Of a stretch of DNA of 35,097 bases, positions 11,626 through 18,457 are shown piece after piece. Origin of the DNA: Actinospica durhamensis (GTDB lineage: Bacteria > Actinomycetota > Actinomycetes > Streptomycetales > Catenulisporaceae); contig NZ_JAGSOG010000066.1 in NCBI RefSeq assembly GCF_018139695.1, positions 1 to 35,097 on the forward strand, read 5' to 3'. Each line of letters begins with the position of its first letter. The first letter of the stretch is position 1. The notes beneath the pieces are model-generated. The model saw nothing but the letters and a program-made list of their open reading frames with translations. It searched no databases and was not told where the DNA came from. The translations under genes and the position numbers were made by a program.

Positions 11626-13779
11626 TCATCCCTCGTGTTCCCGAGGCCTCGAAGCCTCGCTCAGCCGGGCCGCGAGGTCCTCGCTGCGCGGGTCGCCGAG
11701 GCGGTCGAACAGCTCGATCGCCCGGTGCCACTGCTCGGTGGCCGCGCCGTGCCGGCCCAGCTGGAGGTAGACCTTGCCGAGGTGTTCGCGGGTGACGGCC
11801 TCGCCGTGCCAGCTGTCGAGCTCGGTGTGGATCTCGAGGGCCTGTTCGAGGGCTTCGATGGCCTGGCCGTGCTCCCCGAGCGCGGCGTAGAGCGTGCCGA
11901 ACTCGGTCAGGACGCGGCCGACGTTGCGCACATCCCCTTCCTGCTGCCGGATCTCGAGGGCGCGGCGCAGAGAGCGCAGGGCGTCGTCCAGGCGGCCGTC
12001 GCTCTGATACGCGCCCGCGAGCATGCTCGACGCGGTGGCCTCGCCCCAGGCGTCGTTCTCCGCGACGTGCACGGCGAGCGCGTTCTCCAGCGTCTCGACG
12101 GCCTCGGCCGCGCGGCCCAGCTCGTGGTAGACGCCGCCGAGGTCGCGCAGCGCCCAGGCCTCGGCCCAGCGCCACTGCTCCCCGACCTCGCGCCAGGCGG
12201 TGATCGCCTGTTCCAGGCAGGAGATCGCGGCGTCGTAGCGGCGCAGGTCCCGGTGGGCGATGCCGCTGCTGGTGAGCAGCCAGGCCTCGGCCAGGCGGTT
12301 GCCGAGCCGGCGCGCCGAGGCGAGGGCGATGTCGTGCGTCTCGACCCAGTCCGCGAGCGGACGGCGGCCGATGAAGAAGCCGAACATGACCACCGGCAGC
12401 TGCCAGGCGAGTTCGTGTTCGCCGATGGCGCCGGCCCGGCGGACCGCGGCGACCAGGTTCTCCCGTTCCGTGTCGCACCAGCGCAGCGCGGCGTTGCGGT
12501 CCGGGAAGGCCGGGACCTCGGCGTGCGGCTCGGGCAGCTGGACCGGGATGCTGGTGAATCCGGGGGCGATGACCGCCGCGGCGCGGCCGACGCCGTGGGC
12601 GTACCAGGCGAACAGCCGGCGCAGTGCGGCGGCGCGCTGCTCTGCGGGCTCGTCGGCCTGCGCGCACTCGGCCGCGTAGACCCGCAGCAGGTCGTGCAGC
12701 GTGTAGCGCCCGGGCGTGGGCTCGGCGAGCAGGTGCGCGCGCACCAGGGCCTCGAGCATCCGCCTGGCCCGGCCGAGCGTGGTGTCGAACAGCACGGCGG
12801 CGGACGCGGCGGTGACGTCCGGTCCGGAGGGCAGGCCGAGCAGCCGGAACATCCGCGCCTCGTTCTCCGGCAGGACGCGGTAGGACCAGGAGAAGACCAC
12901 GCGGACGGTGGAGGAGTCGTCGCCGTCCGTGCTCAGCGTGTCCAGCCGGTCGCGTTCCTCGGCCAGTTCCTCGACCAGGTCCTCGAGCAGCAGCCCGGGG
13001 TGGGAGGCCAGCCGTTCGGCCGCGATACACAGGGCCAGCGGCAGGTAGCCGCAGTAGCGGGTGAGGGCCGCGGCCGCGTCGGGCTCGCGCTCGACCCGCT
13101 CGTGCCCGGCCACTCTGCCGATCAGTTCGGCCGCGTGCGTCGGGGTGAGCAGGGAGATCGACAGCGGCTTGACGCCTTCGCGGATCACCAGGCCCGGCAT
13201 GGCGCTGCGGCTCGTGACGAGTGTCCGGCAGGTCGGGGAGCCGGGCAGCAGCGGGCGGATCTGGTCGACGGTGGAGGCGTTGTCGAGCAGGAGCAGGATG
13301 TGCTTGTCGTGCAGCAGGGAGCGGTAGAGCGAGACCCGGTCGTCCAGGCCCGGGGGTATGCGTTCGGCCGGTATGTCGAACGAGCGCAGCAGGCGTTCGA
13401 GGGCGTCTTCGGCGGTGAGTGAGCGCTCATTGTGGTATCCGTGCAGGTCCACGTACAGGTTCCCGTCGGGGAACTGCTCGCTGACCTGGTGCGCCCAGTG
13501 TGCGGCCAGCGAGGTCTTGCCGACTCCGCCCACCCCGACGACGAGGCTGACGTGCGAGGCCTGGCCGCGCGGGGCCTTGAGCCAGGAGTCGAGCCGGGCG
13601 ATCTCCTTCTCGCGGTTGGTGAAGTGCACGGTGTCGACCGGCAGCTGCCGCGGCACCAGGCCGGCCAGGGCGGAGGCGTGGACGTGGTGGTGCGTGTGCA
13701 CTCCGCCGCTGACCGCACCCGTCTGGACGACGGTGTCGGCGGAGCCGTGGAAATCGTTGTGCGTCTCGCTGGTGGCCAT
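11626..13779 (-). CDS. STAND-type NB-ARC/TPR regulator (AfsR-like without DNA-binding domain)
   Basis: A 717-aa protein. The first 40 residues are a His/Gly-rich linker (VHTHHHVH) preceding PRQLP and the NB-ARC entry sequence VHFTNREKEIARLDSWL. Walker A is GVGGVGKTS (82-90), Walker B ILLLLDN (161-167), and GYLPLAL (244-250) is the sensor motif. A winged-helix region follows, then degenerate TPR repeats from about residue 470 (AISCLEQAITAWREVGEQW, AVETLENALAVHVAENDAW, ALRSLRRALEIRQQEGD, AIEALEQALEIHTELD). It resembles the ATPase/TPR half of AfsR/SARP regulators but lacks their DNA-binding N-terminus. GAGGGAG lies just before ATG. It shares layout but not close repeat sequence with the 8527-10464 protein. 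Confidence 0.93.
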   Translation of the reverse strand: MATSETHNDFHGSADTVVQTGAVSGGVHTHHHVHASALAGLVPRQLPVDTVHFTNREKEIARLDSWLKAPRGQASHVSLVVGVGGVGKTSLAAHWAHQVSEQFPDGNLYVDLHGYHNERSLTAEDALERLLRSFDIPAERIPPGLDDRVSLYRSLLHDKHILLLLDNASTVDQIRPLLPGSPTCRTLVTSRSAMPGLVIREGVKPLSISLLTPTHAAELIGRVAGHERVEREPDAAAALTRYCGYLPLALCIAAERLASHPGLLLEDLVEELAEERDRLDTLSTDGDDSSTVRVVFSWSYRVLPENEARMFRLLGLPSGPDVTAASAAVLFDTTLGRARRMLEALVRAHLLAEPTPGRYTLHDLLRVYAAECAQADEPAEQRAAALRRLFAWYAHGVGRAAAVIAPGFTSIPVQLPEPHAEVPAFPDRNAALRWCDTERENLVAAVRRAGAIGEHELAWQLPVVMFGFFIGRRPLADWVETHDIALASARRLGNRLAEAWLLTSSGIAHRDLRRYDAAISCLEQAITAWREVGEQWRWAEAWALRDLGGVYHELGRAAEAVETLENALAVHVAENDAWGEATASSMLAGAYQSDGRLDDALRSLRRALEIRQQEGDVRNVGRVLTEFGTLYAALGEHGQAIEALEQALEIHTELDSWHGEAVTREHLGKVYLQLGRHGAATEQWHRAIELFDRLGDPRSEDLAARLSEASRPREHEG

Positions 13780-13828
13780 GCGCTCCCTCGCCGTCGGGGC
13801 CCTCGAAGCCCCGCCCGCCCGCGTTCAC

Positions 13829-13856
13829 AGGCCTCTGTGACGAGGCCTCTGTGCCG
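13829..13856. promoter_or_regulatory. Tandem 14-bp repeat upstream of the STAND gene
   Basis: AGGCCTCTGTG plus 3 nt occurs twice head to tail (13829-13842, 13843-13856), with one difference, 50-77 nt upstream of the ATG at 13779. The first copy overlaps a CACAG/CTGTG inverted repeat. It may be an operator. Confidence 0.35.
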
Positions 13857-13933
13857 AGGCTACGCCACAGTGCACACCGGGGGGTATCGCGCGGCGGAGA
13901 CAGAGGTCCGAGAACGAGTCCGAGAACGGCGAA

Positions 13934-13966
13934 GGGCGGCCGCAGACCTCGGGTCCGCGGCCGCCC
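13934..13966 (-). terminator. Terminator hairpin after the surface-protein gene
   Basis: GGGCGGCCGC (13934-13943) pairs with 13957-13966, and an inner GACC/GGTC stem closes on a 3-nt loop with one mismatch between. It lies 9 nt beyond the stop of the leftward 13976-16585 gene. Confidence 0.75.
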
Positions 13967-13975
13967 CGGCCTCGC

Positions 13976-16585
13976 TCACTCGTTGTCGAAGTACCCGAAG
14001 ACGTCGAAGATGACGTCGGTCGAGCCGGTCGACTGGTTGTAGACGGTGGCCTTCTGGGCGGCGCCGGCGGTGCCGAGCATCGACGCGACGGCCACGGTCT
14101 GGCCCTTGAGGTAGTTCAGGGTGGAGATACCGGGACGGGTCGTTCCGGCCGGGTAGACGGCGAGGTAGCCGTTGCCCTCGGTGTCGGTGACGGTGACGTT
14201 CGCGACGAGGGTCGCGCTCGCCGGGTACGGGCTGACCGCGACGGACCCGTCGCCGCCCTCCAGCTCGACCGCCGCGGTCCCGTTGCCGGGGACGGCGCCG
14301 CCCGAGATGTGCCGACTGTCCCACACCCGGGTCGGGGCGACCGGCACGTACGCGTCGGGCGCGGCGGCGGAGAAGTACCCGGAGACGTCTGCGAGCAGGT
14401 CGGCCGGGGTCGTGGTGCCGCCGTTGTAGAGCTCGATCTTGCCGTCCTTGGCGACCGGCACGATGACGGTGTTGGAGACGGTCTGGCCCTTGAGGTAGTT
14501 CAGGATCGAGGTCGTGGGCGTGCCGGCGCCGTCGGGCTCCGCGGCGATCCAGCCGTTGCCCGCGGTGTTCACGACCGTGACGTGCACGGCCACCGCGCTG
14601 ACCCCGGCCGGAATGCCGTCGAGGCCGGCCACGGTCACCGGGATGCCGCCGTCGCCGGGAACCTGCTGCTGCGCGGCGCCGACGCCGTGCCGGGTGTCCA
14701 GGATCCGGTCAAGCGGCACCGAGCCGTACTGCGCCGAGGTGGTCTGGGTGAAGTAGCCGGTCACGTCGGCGATCACGTCGGCGGTGCCGCCCGCGTTGCC
14801 CTCGTTGGAGATCTGGATGGTGCCGTCCGCGGCGACCGGCACGATCGCGCTGTTGGCGACGGTCTGGCCCTTGAGGTAGTTCAGCGTGGAGGTGGCGGTG
14901 CCGTCGGCGCTGAGGTAGCCGTTCGCGGTGGTGTCGGTCACGGTCAGGTTGACCGCGACGGCCGTGACGCCGGCCGGGATGGTGCCGACCCCGGCGACCT
15001 TCAGCGAGACCTGCGAACCGGTCGCGACCTCGGCCTTGGGCGCGCCGATGCCCTTGCGGGTGTCGAGGAGCCTGGCCGGGCCGTACGGCGTGTAGTCAGA
15101 TCCGGCGGTGGTGACGGACTTGGTGACGGTGCTGCTGGTGCCGTCGGTGTAGTGGATGGTGTCCGTGACCGTGTAGGTGCCGGCCGCGGCATACGTGTGC
15201 TGCGTCGGGGTGACGGCGGCCGAGCTCGAGGCCTGAACCGTCTGGCTCTGCCCGTCGCCCCAGTCGATCGTGTAGGAGACCGCGGGAATCGCCAGGCCGA
15301 CGACCGCGACCTTGGTGGTCTCCGGACTGTCGATCACATACTGGGTCACGCCGCTGCCGACCTCGACGCCGAGCGCGGACTGGGTGTCGGCGATGGTGGG
15401 CGTGAAGTTCGTGACGAACTGCGGCTGGGCCGCGCCCCGCGCACAGTAGTCGGGCGTGCCGGTCCCCGAGACCGCGACGGTCGGGTCGATCGCGCAGGAC
15501 TGGCCGTAGATGTCGGTGGGGAGCATGCCGGGTGCCGCGCTGTTGGCCGAGCTGACCTGCGGGCCGTAGACCTGGGTGGCCGTGTACTGGCCGGCGATGC
15601 GCGGGTTGGTGTTCAGATCGTGCTGTCCCTGGCCGGTGGCCTGGTAGAGCGCGGCCGCGTCGGCGTACGTGGTGTCCGCCCAGGAGTAGGCGGGCTGCGC
15701 GAACGCGCCCGTCGTGCTGGTGGAGTACACGGGGTAGGCGACGTTGTAGTCCAGCACGGACCCAGAAGTCGACGAGGAGTCCACTGCGATCTCGGCTCCG
15801 CCGGAGGCGGCCGTGGCAGGGTAGGCGATGATGTTGTTCTGGATGTTCGTCCCGGTCGAGCCGTCGGTCACGTCGATCGTGTCGGTGGACGCCGGGACCT
15901 GGACCACCGAGTTCGAGGTGATGTCGGTGTTCGTGGAGCCGGAGACCGAGATGCCGTAGGGCGCGGCGGCCGGGGCGAGGACGTTCGTGGAGATGACGTC
16001 CCCGTTGCCGCCGGGGCCGACGGTGATGTTGGGCAGATCGTCCCGGGTGACCACGATGTCGCTGGACGCGCCGGAGACGACCATGGCGTCCGGCTGCGCG
16101 GCCGAGACCTCGCTGTCGAGTCCGTCCACCGTCACGTGCGAGGAGTCGCGCACGGCCACACCGGCGGTGAGGAAGTGCTGCACGTTCGGGTAGTCGACCC
16201 CTGTGTTGCCCTCGAAGGTCACGTAGGAGGCGCCGTCGAAGCTGAGCGACGGGCCAGTCTGGCCGCCGGCGTTGAGGATCATGACAGAGCCGAGCGCCTC
16301 GAAGGTGATGGGCGCGGCAGCCGTGCCCTGGGCCGTGATGTCCAGGGCGCCGAGGTAGTCGCCCGTGGCGATCTCGACGGTGTCGCCGGGGGCCACGGCC
16401 TTCGCCGCGGCGGTGATCGAGCAGAACGGCGCGGCTTGAGTACCCGTGCCGGAGTCGGTGCAGGTGCTCACCGACTGCTCGACGTACAGCATGTTCGAGG
16501 CGTCCGCGTGCGCCGTGGCGACGGCGGTGCTCATTCCCACTGCCATGGCCAGCGCGGCCGTGGCGGCGCGGCGACTGTGCGGCAT
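13976..16585 (-). CDS. Secreted beta-helix/PKD surface protein with three C-terminal repeats
   Basis: An 869-aa exported protein. GGGGAGGG sits 5 nt before ATG 16585, which begins a signal peptide (MPHSRRAATAALAMAVGMS, cleavage near AHA-DA). Residues 30-330 look like a right-handed parallel beta-helix (AAKAVAPGDTVEIATGDYLG, ISVSGSTNTDITSNSVV, IDVTDGSTGTNIQNNIIAYP), as in pectate-lyase-like carbohydrate-active or surface proteins. A PKD/immunoglobulin-like domain follows (YTIDWGDGQSQ ... HTYAAAGTYTVT). The last ~380 residues are three ~127-residue repeats, each with LxDTRxGxGA, VTAVAVxxTVT, a conserved LNYLKGQTV and ending DVxGYF. Such repeats occur in large secreted actinobacterial proteins and may bind the cell surface. 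No catalytic motif is certain. Confidence 0.9.
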   Translation of the reverse strand: MPHSRRAATAALAMAVGMSTAVATAHADASNMLYVEQSVSTCTDSGTGTQAAPFCSITAAAKAVAPGDTVEIATGDYLGALDITAQGTAAAPITFEALGSVMILNAGGQTGPSLSFDGASYVTFEGNTGVDYPNVQHFLTAGVAVRDSSHVTVDGLDSEVSAAQPDAMVVSGASSDIVVTRDDLPNITVGPGGNGDVISTNVLAPAAAPYGISVSGSTNTDITSNSVVQVPASTDTIDVTDGSTGTNIQNNIIAYPATAASGGAEIAVDSSSTSGSVLDYNVAYPVYSTSTTGAFAQPAYSWADTTYADAAALYQATGQGQHDLNTNPRIAGQYTATQVYGPQVSSANSAAPGMLPTDIYGQSCAIDPTVAVSGTGTPDYCARGAAQPQFVTNFTPTIADTQSALGVEVGSGVTQYVIDSPETTKVAVVGLAIPAVSYTIDWGDGQSQTVQASSSAAVTPTQHTYAAAGTYTVTDTIHYTDGTSSTVTKSVTTAGSDYTPYGPARLLDTRKGIGAPKAEVATGSQVSLKVAGVGTIPAGVTAVAVNLTVTDTTANGYLSADGTATSTLNYLKGQTVANSAIVPVAADGTIQISNEGNAGGTADVIADVTGYFTQTTSAQYGSVPLDRILDTRHGVGAAQQQVPGDGGIPVTVAGLDGIPAGVSAVAVHVTVVNTAGNGWIAAEPDGAGTPTTSILNYLKGQTVSNTVIVPVAKDGKIELYNGGTTTPADLLADVSGYFSAAAPDAYVPVAPTRVWDSRHISGGAVPGNGTAAVELEGGDGSVAVSPYPASATLVANVTVTDTEGNGYLAVYPAGTTRPGISTLNYLKGQTVAVASMLGTAGAAQKATVYNQSTGSTDVIFDVFGYFDNE
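14094..14884 (-). repeat. Three coding repeats with an identical 26-bp block
   Basis: An identical 26-bp sequence, encoding part of LNYLKGQTV, occurs at 14094-14119, 14478-14503 and 14859-14884, with spacings of 384 and 381 bp. The surrounding repeat units are otherwise diverged, so this block is under strong constraint or was recently homogenised. Confidence 0.85.
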
Positions 16586-16731
16586 CAGAACCCTCCCCAA
16601 GTTCATGAACGCGACAGGTATATCAGCAGTGGGATACTCCACGCATCCTCCGTGCGCCGAACGGCGGGCCCGGTGCGCCGCGTCGCCGCACCGTGCCCCG
16701 CCCCACACGCACGCCGCGCCGAGGCCGGGCC

Positions 16732-17418
16732 TCACTCGTGTTCGATCAGCCCGTCCTGCAGGCTCAGGACCTCGTCGGCGAGGTCGAGCAGGGTCAGGTC
16801 GTGGGTGGCGACGAGGGCGCAGATGCCCTCGCTGCGCACGACGGTCTTGAGCAGCCGCATGATCAGACGCGCGGTGTCGGCGTCGAGCTGGCCGGTGGGC
16901 TCGTCGGCGATGAGCACCTTGGGCCGGCCGGCCAGGGCGCGCGCGATGGCGACCCGCTGCTGCTGGCCCCCGGACAGCTCGCCCGGGCGCTGGGCCGCGT
17001 GCTGCGACAGGCCGGTGATCTCCAGCATCATCTCGACCCGTTCCCTGCGCTCGGCCCGCGAGACGCCCGCGATGCGCAGCGGGACGCTGACGTTCTCGGC
17101 CGCGGACAGCACCGGGATCAGGCCGAAGGACTGGAAGACGAAGGCCACCTCGGTCCGCCGGAGCCTGAGCCGCTCGCTCTCGCCCATCCGCGTCACCTCG
17201 TGCCCTGCGATGCGCACGCTGCCGCTGGTCGGGCGGTCGAGGCCGCCGACGATGTTGAGCAGGGTGGTCTTGCCGGAGCCGGACCGGCCCCGGACCGCGA
17301 CGAGCCGCCCCGGCTGGACGCTGAAGGCCACGCCGCGCAGCGCGTGCACGGCGGTGTTCCCGCTGCCGTAGACGCGGGTGACGTCCTGTGCCTCGATGGC
17401 GTATCCGGCCTCACTCAC
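16732..17418 (-). CDS. ABC transporter ATPase (LolD/MacB type), fourth gene of the export operon
   Basis: A 228-aa ATPase. Walker A is GRSGSGKTT (44-52), the Q-loop falls at FVFQSFGL, the signature is LSGGQQQR (148-155) and Walker B VLIADEPT (168-175), with an H-loop THD near 207. It belongs to the LolD/MacB/FtsE-type subfamily that pairs with FtsX-like permeases. GTG 17418 is used because GGAGGG lies 8 nt upstream; it overlaps the stop of the preceding ATPase by 8 nt. ATG 17442 would add eight residues. It should power export or extraction with one of the two upstream permeases. Confidence 0.93.
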   Translation of the reverse strand: MSEAGYAIEAQDVTRVYGSGNTAVHALRGVAFSVQPGRLVAVRGRSGSGKTTLLNIVGGLDRPTSGSVRIAGHEVTRMGESERLRLRRTEVAFVFQSFGLIPVLSAAENVSVPLRIAGVSRAERRERVEMMLEITGLSQHAAQRPGELSGGQQQRVAIARALAGRPKVLIADEPTGQLDADTARLIMRLLKTVVRSEGICALVATHDLTLLDLADEVLSLQDGLIEHE

Positions 17419-18457
17419 CGTCCCGTCCCTCCGTCCGCTCATCCGCCCGGGCTGCTTCGGCCGACTGCTGACCCGGCCAGACGCCGATATGGTCGGCCTC
17501 CTCCTCCAGCCGGACGCGGTCGCGCATCTCCAGCCGCCTGATCATCGCCGCGGGCAGCTGCAGGCGGCCGGCCCGGTCCAGGACCGCGTACTCCACGGCG
17601 TGCCTGACCTCCTCGCCGTCCTCGCCGGTGACGGTGTGGCGCAGCGTCTCCGAACTGGTGCGCCCGTCCCGGATCGCGACGGTGCGGTCCACCCGGCCGG
17701 CCACCGCCGGGTCGTGCGTGACGATCAGGACCGTGACGCCGAGCTCGGTGTTCATCGTGCGCAGGGCGCCGAACACGTCCGTCGCGGTCTTCGTGTCGAG
17801 TTCGCCGGTGGGCTCGTCGGCGAGCAGCAGGGTGGGGCTGTTCGCGCAGGCGGTGGCGATGGCGACGCGCTGCTGCTCGCCGCCGGACATCTGGTGCGGG
17901 CGCCGGTCGCGGCAGTAGGCGACGCCGACGAGCTCGAGCAGCTCGTCCGCGCGGGCGTTGCGCCGCTTGCGGCTCTCGCCCGCGAAACGCATCGGCAGCG
18001 CCGCGTTCTGCTTCGCGGTCAGGTACGGGACCAGGTTCTTCGCGGTCTGCTGCCAGACGAATCCGACCGTCTTGCGGCGGTAGTCGAGCCAGGCGGCGCC
18101 GCGCATCGCGGCCACGTCCCTGCCGTCCACCCGCAGCGCGCCGGCGGTGGGCCGGTCCAGGCCGCCGAGGATGTTGAGCAGCGTGGACTTGCCGCTGCCG
18201 GACGCGCCGACCAGGGCGAGCAGTTCGCCGCGCCGGACCAGCAGGTCGAGGCCCTGCAGGGCTTGGACCTCCACGCCGTCTGCGGTGTAGATGCGCACGA
18301 GCTGGTCGCACACGACGAGGGCGTCGGCGCCGTAGTCCTCCTTGCCCGCACGCAGCTCGCTGCGGATCTCGTCCAAGCTGGCGGCCGCGTCCGTGCCCGG
18401 CCCGACCTGCTGCGTACCCTGCGTCTGCGTCATCTGCATGGTGTCCGGTCCTGTCAT
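17411..18457 (-). CDS. ABC transporter ATPase with a C-terminal AbrB-like extension
   Basis: A 348-aa protein. Residues 46-270 are a MacB-type ATPase: Walker A GASGSGKST (84-92), FVWQQTAKN Q-loop, signature MSGGEQQR (190-197), Walker B LLLADEPT (209-216), and THDPAVAG. The extra ~80 residues include AVLDRAGRLQLPAAMIRRLEMRDRVRLEEEADHIGVWP, which has the pattern of an AbrB/MazE swapped-hairpin domain (D-GR-xLP ... L-xx-DRV-x-L). Such a fusion suggests dimerisation or control of the ATPase; I recall it in other actinobacterial exporters. The N-terminal 45 residues are polar and Gln/Thr-rich. The ATG overlaps the permease stop as TGATG, so translation is coupled. Confidence 0.93.
   Translation of the reverse strand: MTGPDTMQMTQTQGTQQVGPGTDAAASLDEIRSELRAGKEDYGADALVVCDQLVRIYTADGVEVQALQGLDLLVRRGELLALVGASGSGKSTLLNILGGLDRPTAGALRVDGRDVAAMRGAAWLDYRRKTVGFVWQQTAKNLVPYLTAKQNAALPMRFAGESRKRRNARADELLELVGVAYCRDRRPHQMSGGEQQRVAIATACANSPTLLLADEPTGELDTKTATDVFGALRTMNTELGVTVLIVTHDPAVAGRVDRTVAIRDGRTSSETLRHTVTGEDGEEVRHAVEYAVLDRAGRLQLPAAMIRRLEMRDRVRLEEEADHIGVWPGQQSAEAARADERTEGRDGE

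Noticed and set aside
10936..13422. 828-codon forward frame opposite the glycosyltransferase and STAND ATPase
   Set aside because: Antisense shadow: the reverse strand holds complete families with catalytic motifs, while this frame has none.
14309..17371. 1020-codon forward frame opposite the surface protein and ABC ATPase
   Set aside because: It is antisense to two clear genes, rich in Arg, Gly, Val and Asp as expected for a shadow frame in GC-rich DNA, and has no domain motif.
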